Both the position numbers and the translations under genes were made by a program. The notes under the pieces are model-generated. The model was given only the letters and a program-made list of their open reading frames with translations, ran no database searches and was not told the origin of the DNA. From contig CAYWKU010000003.1 in assembly GCA_964459325.1 (NCBI GenBank), positions 62,001 to 126,000 of the forward strand: a stretch of 64,000 nt of DNA. The letters run 5' to 3'. The stretch's first letter is position 1. Every line of letters begins with the position of its first letter. This stretch comes from CAYWKU01 sp964459325. Its GTDB lineage: Bacteria > RBG-13-61-14 > CAYWKU01. Below are positions 1-8,388 of this stretch, piece after piece.

Positions 1-1
1 C

Positions 2-889
2 GCCGCGCTGGGAGTAGGAGCCAACTGGCTGGTCGAAGCCGGCGTACGCATCGCCAAGCGATTGGGCGTGAGCGAACTGGTGATAGGGCTGACGGTGGTG
101 GCCTTCGCCAGCAGCGCCCCGGAGTTCGTGGTGACAGTCTGGTCGGCGTTGCAGGGGCACTCCGACATTTCGGTCTCCAACATAGTAGGCTCCAATATTT
201 TCAACATAGGCTTCATCCTGGGCGGCTGCGCCATTGTGTACTCGGTAAAGACCACCTCCGACCTGGTGTGGCGCGACGGGATGATATTGCTCGGCGTCAC
301 CCTGCTGCTGTTTCTCCCGCTATCGGACCTGAAGATTTCCCCACCCGAAGGGGGCCTGATGGTATTCCTGCTAATATTTTACCTGTTCATACTTTATCGT
401 CGGAGAGTACCGTTGGAAGAAGAAGTTCCCTCCGGCACGGCCACGTGGAAGGACATTCCCCTACTTCTGGCCGGAGGGGGACTTATCATCGGAGGCGGGC
501 ACTTTCTGGTGGAGACCGCCGTGGAACTGGCGCGGATGGCGGGCATGAGAGAGTGGACTATCGGGGTGACCGTAGTTGCCGCCGGAACCAGCGTGCCGGA
601 GCTGGCGACATCGGTTGCCGCCCTCATAAAGAAGCGCCACTCCATATCGGCGGGCAACCTGGTGGGCAGCAACATTTTCAATACCCTGGGAGTGCTGGGA
701 ATTTCGGGGGCAATAAGGCCGCTGGCGGTGGATTCATCGGCAATAGCCAGCGTTGCGGTGCTGGTGGTGCTCACCGGCGCGGTGGTTATCTTTATGCGCT
801 CCTACTGGAGAATATCACGGGTCGAGGGGGCGATACTGGTGGCCATAAGCGCCGCGTTCTGGCTGTATGATTTCGTCTGGCTGCATTAA
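2..889 (+). CDS. Calcium/sodium antiporter, CaCA family (partial, 5' end outside window)
   Basis: This is an integral inner-membrane cation exchanger of the CaCA superfamily (YrbG-like), which would exchange Ca2+ for Na+ or H+. The frame is open from base 2, so the N-terminus lies outside the window. The two diagnostic alpha repeats are present: GLTVVAFASSAPEFVVT near the start and GVTVVAAGTSVPELATS in the second half. Each is followed by a GNLVGSNIFN- or SNIVGSNIFN-type segment that forms the ion path. Hydrophobic helices alternate with short charged loops, as in the family. The inverted duplication of the two halves is clear, so the family call is firm; the exact ion specificity is inferred from the family. 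Confidence 0.9.
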   Translation, partial: AALGVGANWLVEAGVRIAKRLGVSELVIGLTVVAFASSAPEFVVTVWSALQGHSDISVSNIVGSNIFNIGFILGGCAIVYSVKTTSDLVWRDGMILLGVTLLLFLPLSDLKISPPEGGLMVFLLIFYLFILYRRRVPLEEEVPSGTATWKDIPLLLAGGGLIIGGGHFLVETAVELARMAGMREWTIGVTVVAAGTSVPELATSVAALIKKRHSISAGNLVGSNIFNTLGVLGISGAIRPLAVDSSAIASVAVLVVLTGAVVIFMRSYWRISRVEGAILVAISAAFWLYDFVWLH

Positions 890-911
890 AACTGAGGATT
901 TACGCTCTTTT

Positions 912-1019
912 CACACCTTGACCGCTCCCGGGGGTTTAGAAAAATTGCTCGGCACAGGCAAGGTAATAGCCAACCTCAGGTTCTTTATTGGCCATAAGCC
1001 ACCCTGCGGTCAAGGTGTG
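912..1019. repeat. Repeat family A, copy 1 (palindromic ends)
   Basis: A 108-bp element with perfect 14-bp inverted ends, CACACCTTGACCGC (912-925) and GCGGTCAAGGTGTG (1006-1019). The left end continues as CTCCCGGGGGTTT and the right end is preceded by AAGCCACCCT. Both features recur in copies at 3763-3867 and 44643-44752, while the centres differ. It lies between the antiporter gene and the convergent beta-barrel gene. Confidence 0.75.
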
Positions 1020-1060
1020 CTACCCTCAAAAGGGACTTTGGAAGAATTAACCTTATCCGG

Positions 1061-1567
1061 TTAGAAGCTGGTGCGGATGCCGCCGTAGAGTCCGAGGAAA
1101 ATTTCATCGCTGATATTGAACACCACGTTGGCGCCCCAGGCGAGGTTGTCCTGGAACCAGTACTCGAACCCGCCGCCGATGGGAAAGAGGTATTCGGTTT
1201 CCCTTTTCCAGTCGTTACGGTGCTTCTCGCTCTTTATCAAAAAGCCCACTCCCACCATTCCGTAGGGTTTGAGCTTGGGGCTTTCGGTCTCGGCCAGGTT
1301 GGCCTTGTATTTGGCCACTCCGCTGGTACCGAAGAAGAAGTGGTCGTCGAAGTCGCCGGAGAAATTCAGATACGGCCCGAAAGCCACGCTGGAGGTAACG
1401 TGATACTCGCCGATAATCGACCCGGAGAGCATGTCCGGGTCCACGGTAAAGCCGATGTCCGGGCCGACAACGAACCTGTTGGCCAGGTCGATGGCCGCCG
1501 ACGAAGACGGCAGGACGATGCCTGCGACAATAATAAACGCCGCCAGCGATACTGATAACCTTCTCAT
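1061..1567 (-). CDS. Outer-membrane beta-barrel protein (hypothetical)
   Basis: A 168-aa exported protein. It starts with a basic N-terminus and a hydrophobic signal sequence ending near SSSAA, followed by alternating aromatic/hydrophobic and polar residues typical of beta-strands. It ends in phenylalanine (GGIRTSF), as outer-membrane barrels do for BamA recognition. A strong Shine-Dalgarno (AGGGGGGT) precedes the ATG. The size suggests an 8-strand barrel of the OmpX/OmpA-N or opacity-protein type. The specific function is not recognised. It is followed on the same strand by two further barrel genes upstream (2103 and 3624). Confidence 0.7.
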   Translation of the reverse strand: MRRLSVSLAAFIIVAGIVLPSSSAAIDLANRFVVGPDIGFTVDPDMLSGSIIGEYHVTSSVAFGPYLNFSGDFDDHFFFGTSGVAKYKANLAETESPKLKPYGMVGVGFLIKSEKHRNDWKRETEYLFPIGGGFEYWFQDNLAWGANVVFNISDEIFLGLYGGIRTSF

Positions 1568-1602
1568 CGATATTACCCCCCTTTTACACGATTATATAAG
1601 AA

Positions 1603-2103
1603 TCACTTGAACCGGTAACCCACCACGGCGGTCCAACTCATCATAACACCCCGGTGGGACCCGGCGAATACGACCGTTGACTCGATACGCGGGCCGAATT
1701 CGATGTTGTAATTCGTACGATACATCAACTCCAGCCCTCCTCCAACTACGCCGTCCACGTCCGATTTTTTCCCCGCAGGGTAGAGAATGCCGGCGTGCAC
1801 ATCCAGGCTGGGTTCGAGGAAAAAATCCGCTTTGAGAAACCTGTAGCGGGAACCGAGGGTAAAGAAGTAATAGCTGTCGCTGCTTACCGGAACGTGCTCG
1901 AAAGCAAACTCGAAGCTTAACGGGTCCGAAGCCTGCACGCCGCCCATGATTCCCGCCGCCGGGCCTTCCCACTTATGTCCCCTGTAATAATAGCTTCCCA
2001 ATCCTCCTATCCCGTGAACATAATACTCGAAAGCCCCGGCGGGAAGGGTTGAAATGAGCAACAGTCCGACCGTGCACAATATTATCGATGCGGGGTGTTT
2101 CAT
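1603..2103 (-). CDS. Outer-membrane beta-barrel protein (hypothetical)
   Basis: A 166-aa protein when started at the ATG at 2103 (MKHPASIILC), which is preceded by AAGGGA; a longer frame to 2127 exists but puts eight residues before the signal peptide. The signal peptide ends near PAGAFEYYV. The mature part is rich in Gly and aromatic residues in alternating patterns and ends in VVGYRFK, close to the usual barrel C-terminus. Size and pattern resemble its neighbour at 1061-1567, but the two are not obviously close paralogues. Function unknown. Confidence 0.65.
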   Translation of the reverse strand: MKHPASIILCTVGLLLISTLPAGAFEYYVHGIGGLGSYYYRGHKWEGPAAGIMGGVQASDPLSFEFAFEHVPVSSDSYYFFTLGSRYRFLKADFFLEPSLDVHAGILYPAGKKSDVDGVVGGGLELMYRTNYNIEFGPRIESTVVFAGSHRGVMMSWTAVVGYRFK

Positions 2104-2134
2104 TTCCCTTGGAAGGATAACATGCATATCAAAG

Positions 2135-2171
2135 AAAAACAGGGGACCTCCCGCATAAAGTCCCCCGTTTT
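2135..2171 (-). terminator. Rho-independent terminator of the 2200-3624 gene
   Basis: Arms AAAACAGGGGAC (2136-2147) and GTCCCCCGTTTT (2160-2171) form a stem with one mismatch around a short loop. Read on the minus strand, the stem ends in a run of T (GTTTTTCTTT) just past the 2200 stop. Confidence 0.6.
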
Positions 2172-2199
2172 TCCAATTTTACATGTCTTTACGCAGTTA

Positions 2200-3624
2200 T
2201 CACCACTTGTATTTCACATCCAGATGACTGAACAGGTTCGGGCCAGACCCGCCCATCGCCGGGTTACCGCCGTCCTCTCCGACCAGAAACCAGTTGCCGA
2301 AGGTGGCGTCTATGAGCATGTTGCCGAAATGCAACCCCATTCCCACCGCCGCCTGGGTTTTCTGGACGGTCTTCATGGCGCTTTCGTCAGTGGTCTTGTT
2401 TCCGGCGGTATCCGTTTTTTCATCTTCAATCAGGGAAGCCGCCCACACGCTCGTGGTGGAAAGTCCGCCCCGGAAACAGAAGGTGGGGTTGGTCCAGTAC
2501 TCAATGCCCAAAGCGGCAACGGGCGCGGCGAAATATTTGCTGGCCTTCGGCAGGCCCGGAATCGGCATCTCCGCCAGCCCGGTGGTCTGTTCGTAGTCCG
2601 TGTCCCTGTAATCAACCTCAATCTTTCTTTCCCACCTGCTGTACTTGAGACCCAGAGAGCCGGTAACCAGGAGACCGAAAAAACCGCCCTCGGTATACTG
2701 CATGTTAACTCCCACCTGGAAGTCATCCACCAGGTACTCGTGATTTATTTCGTCCTCCGGAAAATAGTTCAGGCCGTCCAGAGTTAACCAGACATCCGGG
2801 TCGGTGTCTGTCTCCACCTCGCCGGTGACATGCTCCCACGTGATTGCCGGAACCACCTTGAGGTTTTCGCTCATGTTGTAGAACAGGCGGCCTCCGAGCA
2901 CGAACTTGCCGCCTTCGAGTTGCTGTTGGGATTCATAATCCGCCGCCCGGTTGGTGTAATCGCTCCTTATCCAGTATGGAGCGAAATGGAGCCAGGCTTC
3001 CGGCTGAAGCTTTCCCATATTCATGCTCATTCCAAGCTGGAAGATGTGGAGATTGGAATACTGTTCCCATTCTATTCCGTTCACGTTGTCCTGAAACTCG
3101 TAGGCGCCGGTCATGGATATATAAGCCAGGCCCAGCTTTATATTGCGCATCTTATAGCCCAGGATTACCTGAAAGGGATTCTTCCAGTCGGATTCCACCT
3201 TGTTGGGTGGATACGTGCGATTGGGCACTCCGGGGTAAACCCCGAGAGGGTCAATGAACAAGTTGTTCATAAAATCCACGGCATCGTACTTGATTGCGGT
3301 AATGCTGCCCTGGTTAACCAGCACCATTGCCCCCGGGCCGCCGGCAACAAGGCCGAGGGTTAGCGAATCGCCCAGTGCGAAGCTTATCGCCCCCACGGCG
3401 GACAGGTCGCCTCCCACTCCGGCGGGCATGTCGCCGCCCATGTGAATGAAAAGGCAATCCCTGTAGAAGTTTATCGTAGCCGGGTTATCGAAAACGTTGG
3501 TGTCGTCCATCAGGTACAAACCCTGCTGCCCGAGGGTTTCTATGCGGGACAGAGTGGCCCGCGATTCGGCAGCCCCCACCAAAAAGACAACAACCAATAA
3601 AAGCAGAAAAACCTTCCTGAACAT
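2200..3624 (-). CDS. Outer-membrane protein, FadL-like pattern (hypothetical porin/transporter)
   Basis: A 474-aa exported protein. The start is placed at the ATG at 3624, with a GAGGAGAAGGG Shine-Dalgarno and a clean signal peptide (MFRKVFLLLLVVVFLVGAAES); the open frame extends 100 codons further but crosses a repeat element. The mature N-terminus contains DDTNVFDNPATINFY, similar in layout to the NPA segment of FadL/OmpP1 family hatch regions, and the C-terminus ends in a tryptophan (VKYKW). It lies directly downstream of the fadN-fadA operon on the same strand, which makes a lipid-uptake role attractive. That role is inference: a terminator separates the two and the family match is loose. 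Confidence 0.6.
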   Translation of the reverse strand: MFRKVFLLLLVVVFLVGAAESRATLSRIETLGQQGLYLMDDTNVFDNPATINFYRDCLFIHMGGDMPAGVGGDLSAVGAISFALGDSLTLGLVAGGPGAMVLVNQGSITAIKYDAVDFMNNLFIDPLGVYPGVPNRTYPPNKVESDWKNPFQVILGYKMRNIKLGLAYISMTGAYEFQDNVNGIEWEQYSNLHIFQLGMSMNMGKLQPEAWLHFAPYWIRSDYTNRAADYESQQQLEGGKFVLGGRLFYNMSENLKVVPAITWEHVTGEVETDTDPDVWLTLDGLNYFPEDEINHEYLVDDFQVGVNMQYTEGGFFGLLVTGSLGLKYSRWERKIEVDYRDTDYEQTTGLAEMPIPGLPKASKYFAAPVAALGIEYWTNPTFCFRGGLSTTSVWAASLIEDEKTDTAGNKTTDESAMKTVQKTQAAVGMGLHFGNMLIDATFGNWFLVGEDGGNPAMGGSGPNLFSHLDVKYKW

Positions 3625-3762
3625 AACCCTTCTCCTCTTACCGTAACCTATTGATAAATCGGCCAACAGTTTAAACAGGATTCGGCTTGATGTCAACCGA
3701 AAACGGCTTGGGAGCAAAAAACTGTCCCCCCCCTTCCCGGACAAGGAACCGGGTTTGTTTCC

Positions 3763-3867
3763 CACCCTGACCGCTCCCGGAGGTTTCATGCAGACTGTAT
3801 CGTACGTGGAATGCGATAAGCAATCTCGAGCTTTCTTCAAACCACGAGCCACCCTGCGGTCAGGGTG
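3763..3867. repeat. Repeat family A, copy 2
   Basis: Perfect 12-bp inverted ends CACCCTGACCGC (3763-3774) and GCGGTCAGGGTG (3856-3867). Compared with copy 1, one base pair of the stem is changed on both sides (T-A to C-G), so pairing is kept. The centre differs in sequence from the other copies. Confidence 0.75.
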
Positions 3868-3904
3868 TGCTACCCATAGAGGGGAATTCGGGCAAAGAGT
3901 GGGG

Positions 3905-3920
3905 GCGCCCTGCCGGGCGC
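3905..3920. repeat. Short GC hairpin (family E)
   Basis: GCGCCC-TGCC-GGGCGC, followed by ACAAAAT. The same hairpin with flanking T/A-rich bases occurs in the opposite orientation at 60036-60055. Confidence 0.5.
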
Positions 3921-3932
3921 ACAAAATATAAA

Positions 3933-3957
3933 AGCCCGGGGTTGGACGCCCCGGGCT
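3933..3957 (-). terminator. Rho-independent terminator of the fadA operon
   Basis: AGCCCGGGG (3933-3941) pairs with CCCCGGGCT (3949-3957). On the minus strand the stem is followed by TTTTATATTTT. It lies 29 bp past the fadA stop. Confidence 0.75.
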
Positions 3958-3985
3958 GATTATCGGTTAAGCTTCGGCTTATCGT

Positions 3986-5173
3986 TTACAGCGCTTCGAT
4001 AAGGGCCGCGGCGCCCATGCCGCCGCCCATGCACATGCTCACGACTCCCCACTTTTTTCCGGTGCGGTGAAGCTGGTTGATGAGTGTGGCGGTCAGTTTG
4101 GCGCCGGTGCAGCCCAGCGGGTGGCCCAGCGCTATGGCGCCGCCGCAGATGTTCACCTTGTCGTCGGGAATTCCGGTTTCGTTTTTACTGTAAATGAATT
4201 GGGACGCGAAGGCTTCGTTTATCTCGAAAAGGTCTATGTCTTCGATTTTCATTCCCACCTTGTCCATGAGCTTGGGTATGGCATAACGCGGCCCCACGCC
4301 CATCTCGTCCGGGCGGCAGCCGATTATCTGGAAGTTGTGGAACTTCGCTATGGGTTTCAGCCCCAGCTCGTCGGCCTTTTCCGGTGTCATCAGGATGCTC
4401 GCGGCGCCGCCGTCGGTCATCTGGCTGGAGTTGCCGGCGGTAACCGAGCCGTTTCTGGCGAAAGCCGGGCGGAGTTTGGCGAGGCCTTCCGGGGTGGTGC
4501 TCCTTCTGACGCCGTCGTCCTGGTCGAAGGTGAAATATTCCTTTTCGTAATGGCCGTTTACCGATTTATATTTAACCGCCTCGGTAATCGGCGCCAATTC
4601 GCCCTCGAACCATCCTTCGTCCTGAGCCTGCGCGGCTCTCTGGTTCGATGTGGCGCCCCACTCATCCTGCATCTCGCGGCTGATATTGTAGCGGTTGGCC
4701 ACGTTTTCGGCCGTGATTCCCATTGAGACGTAAACGTCGGGGTAGTCGTCGGTCCATTCGGGGTGGGGCCTGTTTATGAAGCCGCCCATCGGCACGCGGG
4801 TCATGCTTTCCACGCCTCCGGCCAGGAGGATATCGCTCCATCCGACCATGATGTTCTGAGCGGCCAGGGCAATTGACTGGAGACCGGAGGAGCAGAAGCG
4901 GTTGATGGTGAATCCGGGCACTTTGTCCGGAAACCCGCAAAACTGAGCGAGCACGCGACCTATGTTAAGGCCCTGCTCGGCCTCGGGGAAGCTGCATCCC
5001 ATAACCACGTCCTCTATCATCTCCGGCTTTACCGCCGGTACTTTTCCCATGGCGCCCTTGATTGCCGTGGCGCCGATTACATCGGCCCGGGTGTCTTTCA
5101 GGCCGCCCCGGCGGGCGCGGCCTCCCGGAGTACGTACGCTGGATACAAAAACTGCCTCTCGCATGGTTGTCAC
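3986..5173 (-). CDS. fadA: Acetyl-CoA acyltransferase (3-ketoacyl-CoA thiolase)
   Basis: A 395-aa thiolase that cleaves 3-ketoacyl-CoA to acetyl-CoA and a shortened acyl-CoA, the last step of beta-oxidation. The nucleophilic cysteine sits in NRFCSSGLQSIALAAQ (near residue 90). The catalytic histidine motif NEAFAS and the C-terminal CGGAIALGHPLGCTGAK and CMGGGMGAA motifs are all intact. Length is normal for the family. It starts 6 bp after the stop of the hydratase/dehydrogenase gene (5180-7600), so the two are co-transcribed and probably form the trifunctional complex. A biosynthetic acetyl-CoA acetyltransferase is possible by sequence, but the operon argues for degradation. Confidence 0.93.
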   Translation of the reverse strand: MTTMREAVFVSSVRTPGGRARRGGLKDTRADVIGATAIKGAMGKVPAVKPEMIEDVVMGCSFPEAEQGLNIGRVLAQFCGFPDKVPGFTINRFCSSGLQSIALAAQNIMVGWSDILLAGGVESMTRVPMGGFINRPHPEWTDDYPDVYVSMGITAENVANRYNISREMQDEWGATSNQRAAQAQDEGWFEGELAPITEAVKYKSVNGHYEKEYFTFDQDDGVRRSTTPEGLAKLRPAFARNGSVTAGNSSQMTDGGAASILMTPEKADELGLKPIAKFHNFQIIGCRPDEMGVGPRYAIPKLMDKVGMKIEDIDLFEINEAFASQFIYSKNETGIPDDKVNICGGAIALGHPLGCTGAKLTATLINQLHRTGKKWGVVSMCMGGGMGAAALIEAL

Positions 5174-5179
5174 TCCTTT

Positions 5180-7600
5180 CTAGTTCCTCAGCGGCTTTCC
5201 TGTGAGCAACATGTGCTCAAGGCGCTGCTGTGTTTTTTCTTCACGGCAAAGCTCGATGAAGACTTCCCTTTCCAGTTCGAGGATGTAGTCCTCGTCCACA
5301 TAGCCGTTTTCGGGAGCTTCTCCTCCACCAAGCACGTGAGCCAGCTTCCGGGCGATGAACGCATCGTATTCGCTGGCGTATCCGCCGGTGGTCATATTGA
5401 TGAGGTTGGCGTTGACCATGCCGCGTAGCTGGGTTCCCATGACCTGTATCTTTTCCTTCTCCGGCGGGGTGAAACCGGCGTAGTGCAGTGCCAACACTTC
5501 CTTCTTGGCCTGTCCGATGAGCTTGCGCTGGTTGAAGATTATCTTGTCCCACGGCCTGATGAAGCCCATCTCGCGGGCTTCGGCGGCGCTGTTGCTGACC
5601 CGGGCGGTGGCTATCATCTCGAAGAGGGCTACCGTAAACGGCTGCAAATCTATGATTTTCACGTTCTTGGGAACGAAGTTCTGGTAGTGCTTGAGCAGGT
5701 TCATGCAGCCGCCGCCGCCGGGAATAAGTCCGACGCCCGGCTCGACCATGCCCATGAACAGGTCGTGGTGGCAGACCATCATGTTGCCGGACATGGCGAC
5801 TTCCGCTCCGCCGCCCAGTGTAAGGCCGTAAGGCGCGGTCACTACGGGCACCGGCGAGTACTTCATGTACTGGTTGGTTTCCTGGAAGTACTTGACGGCT
5901 TCCCTTATCATGTCCCACTGGCCTTCCTTTGCGCCCTGCAGGATGATGCTGATGTTGGCGCCGGCGCTGAAGTGGCCGGGGATGCCTTTCACCTGGTTGC
6001 CGATGACCACCCCTACGCCTTCGGAAATGGCCCGGTCGACTGCGTTGCGCATCACCTGCCACATGTCGTTATCCAGGCTGTTCATGGGGCCGTGGAACTC
6101 GACCAGGAACACCCCGTCGCCTATATCCAGCATTGACACGGTCTGGCGGGACTCCACGATTTTACTCTCGTCGGATTTGAGGTCGGTCAGGATGATGACG
6201 TCCGGCTCGATTTCCAGCTCGACGTAGTCCTTTTTGTCGAAGTCCCACATCAGGTGCTTATTTTTTTCCTTTTTGTAGAAGCTTTTCGCGCCGGCATCGA
6301 GCATGTCCTTTATTTTCTGCGGAACTTTCATGCCGTCGGCTTCCATGCGCTTTACGCTTTCCTCGACGCCGACCGCGTCCCACGTTTCAAACGGCCCCAG
6401 GTCCAGGTTGAAGCCCCACCGCATGGCGCGGTCCACCTCGATTATCCTGTCTGCGATTTCCGGAACCCGCTCGGCGGCGTAAATACAACCGTCGGCGAAC
6501 ACTTTCCATGCGAATTCGCCGTACTTGCTTTCCAGGTCAATGGCCTTCTGAATGCGCTTCCCGGGGTCGGCCTCGAAGGCTATCATCTCCAGGGTGTCGT
6601 CCTTCTCGGCTTTTACTTCTTCGTAGTCCAGGTTGTCCGGGTTTACGGTATAATACTTTTTCTTTCCCTCGGAGGTATCTTTTTTGTAGAAGCCCTGGCC
6701 GGTTTTGTTGCCCAGTATTTGTTTGTCGACCATTTTTTCTATGAAATCGGGCAGGGTGAAGTAGGTTTCGGCCTCTTCCTTGTCCACCATCTTGGAGGTG
6801 TTGTGGGCCACATGTGCCAGCGTGTCCAGCCCCACCAGGTCCGCGGTGCGAAACATGGCGCTTTTCGGCCTGCCCATGGGCGGGCCCATGATTTTGTCCA
6901 CCTCCTTGATGTTCAGGCCCATCTCCAGCATCAGCTTGATGGCCCTTATCATCCCCGCCACGCCGATGCGGTTGGCGATGAAGTTGGGGGTGTCCTTTGC
7001 GTAGACGACGCCTTTGCCGAGCTTGTCGGTGCAGAACTCCGCCAGGTCGGAGATTATGTCGGGGTCGGTATGCTCAGTGGGAATCAATTCCAGCAGGTGC
7101 ATGAACCTTACGGGGTTGAAGAAGTGGGTTCCAAGGAAACATTTCTTCATGTCGTCGGACATTACTTCCGCCATATCCTTGATGGGTATGCCGGAGGTGT
7201 TGGAGCTGATGACGGCTTCCCCGTTCCAGACGCCTTTGACCTTCTCGAACAACTGGCGCTTGATGTCCAGGTTTTCCACCACCACCTCGATAATCCAGTC
7301 GCAATCTTTCAACTTGTCCAGGTCGTCGTCGAAGTTTCCGGTGGTAACGCGCTCGGCGTCGGCTTTGACCATGAAAGGCGACTGCTTTTCCTTGAGCGCT
7401 TTCTGCACCGCGCCGTCGGCCAGTTTGTTTCGGAAGGCGGGGGAATCTTCGGTGAGGCCCTTTTTCTTGTCCTCGTCGGTTAGTTTGGGCACGATGTCGA
7501 GGAGCACCACATCCAGCCCGGCGCTTGCTATATGGCCGGCGATGCCGATGCCCATGACTCCGCTGCCCAACACAGCTACTTTTTTGATGTCGCGTTTCAT
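5180..7600 (-). CDS. fadN: 3-hydroxyacyl-CoA dehydrogenase / enoyl-CoA hydratase (FadN-type fusion)
   Basis: An 806-aa bifunctional beta-oxidation enzyme. The N-terminal half is a 3-hydroxyacyl-CoA dehydrogenase with the NAD-binding glycine motif VAVLGSGVMGIGIAGHIA and the downstream FFNPVRFMHLLELI segment. The C-terminal part (about residues 510-700) is a crotonase fold with the oxyanion-hole region HFSAGANIS and the catalytic glutamate region MVEPGVGLIPGGGG. The domain order (dehydrogenase first) is that of Bacillus FadN, opposite to E. coli FadB/FadJ. It lies between the MarR regulator (45-bp gap, AGGAGG Shine-Dalgarno) and the thiolase. It hydrates trans-2-enoyl-CoA and then oxidises the 3-hydroxyacyl-CoA with NAD+. 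Confidence 0.93.
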   Translation of the reverse strand: MKRDIKKVAVLGSGVMGIGIAGHIASAGLDVVLLDIVPKLTDEDKKKGLTEDSPAFRNKLADGAVQKALKEKQSPFMVKADAERVTTGNFDDDLDKLKDCDWIIEVVVENLDIKRQLFEKVKGVWNGEAVISSNTSGIPIKDMAEVMSDDMKKCFLGTHFFNPVRFMHLLELIPTEHTDPDIISDLAEFCTDKLGKGVVYAKDTPNFIANRIGVAGMIRAIKLMLEMGLNIKEVDKIMGPPMGRPKSAMFRTADLVGLDTLAHVAHNTSKMVDKEEAETYFTLPDFIEKMVDKQILGNKTGQGFYKKDTSEGKKKYYTVNPDNLDYEEVKAEKDDTLEMIAFEADPGKRIQKAIDLESKYGEFAWKVFADGCIYAAERVPEIADRIIEVDRAMRWGFNLDLGPFETWDAVGVEESVKRMEADGMKVPQKIKDMLDAGAKSFYKKEKNKHLMWDFDKKDYVELEIEPDVIILTDLKSDESKIVESRQTVSMLDIGDGVFLVEFHGPMNSLDNDMWQVMRNAVDRAISEGVGVVIGNQVKGIPGHFSAGANISIILQGAKEGQWDMIREAVKYFQETNQYMKYSPVPVVTAPYGLTLGGGAEVAMSGNMMVCHHDLFMGMVEPGVGLIPGGGGCMNLLKHYQNFVPKNVKIIDLQPFTVALFEMIATARVSNSAAEAREMGFIRPWDKIIFNQRKLIGQAKKEVLALHYAGFTPPEKEKIQVMGTQLRGMVNANLINMTTGGYASEYDAFIARKLAHVLGGGEAPENGYVDEDYILELEREVFIELCREEKTQQRLEHMLLTGKPLRN

Positions 7601-7645
7601 CGCATCCTCCTGTTTGCTTTGTTAAATCAAATATTTACGTAATCT

Positions 7646-8092
7646 TCAACCGTGTCGGCGCCCGTTTCGGGCGTTTTCGATAATTTTTTCCAGAACCTCT
7701 TGCGCGGCTTCCAGGTGGTTTTGCGATATGCCGTCGGTTAACCGGTGATAGGCTTGCTCGACAACTTCCTTGAGGTCGTTTTCGATTTCCTTTCCTCTTG
7801 GAGTTAACATAATTCTTGAGACCCGCCTGTCGTTGGGGTCGGGGTTTCTTTTTAACAACCCCGATTCTTCCATGCGGTCCAAGAGGCCGGTCATGGTGGA
7901 TTTTTCCAGCGCCACGGCTTCGCAAAGCTCGGTGATGGTTCGCGCGTCCTCTTTGTACAGTGTAAAAAGCACGCCGATGAATCCCACCGAGACTTCGGTC
8001 ATACCCCGCGCTTCGAGCAGGCTGTGAATCTTCCGGGACATTGACCATGAAGCACGGTTAAGGAGAAAACCGGTAAGATATGCTTTGTTCAT
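7646..8092 (-). CDS. MarR-family transcriptional regulator, likely controls the fad operon
   Basis: A 148-aa winged-helix regulator when started at the ATG at 8092; a TTG at 8110 in frame would add six residues. The DNA-binding helix region (ITELCEAVALEKSTMTGLLDRMEESGLLKR) and the wing DPNDRRVSRIMLT are canonical for MarR. It is the first gene of the marR-fadN-fadA operon, so the simplest role is autoregulated control of beta-oxidation with an acyl-CoA or fatty acid as ligand. The ligand is inference. The upstream region contains a short AGTT-CT-AACT palindrome at 8120-8129 that could be its operator. Confidence 0.85.
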   Translation of the reverse strand: MNKAYLTGFLLNRASWSMSRKIHSLLEARGMTEVSVGFIGVLFTLYKEDARTITELCEAVALEKSTMTGLLDRMEESGLLKRNPDPNDRRVSRIMLTPRGKEIENDLKEVVEQAYHRLTDGISQNHLEAAQEVLEKIIENARNGRRHG

Positions 8093-8119
8093 CAGAGCGG
8101 AACCACCCAACTGAAAATT

Positions 8120-8129
8120 AGTTCTAACT
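8120..8129. promoter_or_regulatory. Small palindrome upstream of marR (possible operator)
   Basis: AGTTCTAACT has 4-bp perfect arms and sits 28 bp upstream of the chosen marR start, in an AT-rich stretch that includes ATACTATTTT. It is short enough to arise by chance. Confidence 0.25.
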
Positions 8130-8170
8130 CATACTATTTTATGTGCGAACAAAAGTCAAGGGGTTGGTAG

Positions 8171-8339
8171 GGGCCTGCGACATGAGAGTGGGTTTTTAGG
8201 ACTTCCACCGGTTGTTTGGTTCGGAACGACGCCGTCTCATACGAGCCGTCCGGCCCGGCGGCATTTCCCTTGTCGGCGAGCCATGTGGCCTGAGAAGGAC
8301 GCCGGCGTTCCGTTTGCCCCACATTTATGTCGCAGGCCC
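8171..8339. repeat. Nested palindromic repeat (paralogue flanks the MITE at 26.6 kb)
   Basis: Outer arms GGGCCTGCGACAT... (8171-8191) and its complement (8319-8339) match over 21 bp with three mismatches. Inside, CGGAACGACGCCGTC (8220-8234) pairs with GACGCCGGCGTTCCG (8298-8312) with one mismatch. The left 50 bp reappear, reversed, on both sides of the MITE at 26631-26780. The segment near 8282-8312 (GCCATGTGGCCTGAGAAGGA) also resembles the interior of the long family B elements. Confidence 0.6.
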
Positions 8340-8346
8340 ACCCCCC

Positions 8347-8375
8347 TTGACAATGTTAGGAATGCCTAATATTAT
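8347..8375 (+). promoter_or_regulatory. Promoter with embedded DtxR-type operator, upstream of the dtxR-feo genes
   Basis: A consensus -35 TTGACA (8347-8352) and a -10 TATTAT (8370-8375) are separated by exactly 17 bp. The spacer contains the palindrome TTAGG-AATG-CCTAA (8356-8369). The same core, extended to TGTTAGG/CCTAACA, occurs again before feoB at 9698-9715. A repressor bound here would block RNA polymerase directly, so the adjacent DtxR-family protein probably autoregulates. Confidence 0.75.
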
Positions 8376-8388
8376 ATTTAATATAAAG

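Noticed and set aside
867..1064. 65-codon open frame after the antiporter gene
   Set aside because: It spans repeat family A copy 1, overlaps the antiporter end and lacks a ribosome site.
3625..3924. 100-codon N-terminal extension of the outer-membrane protein at 2200
   Set aside because: It would precede a perfect signal peptide and crosses a repeat; the Shine-Dalgarno supports the start at 3624.
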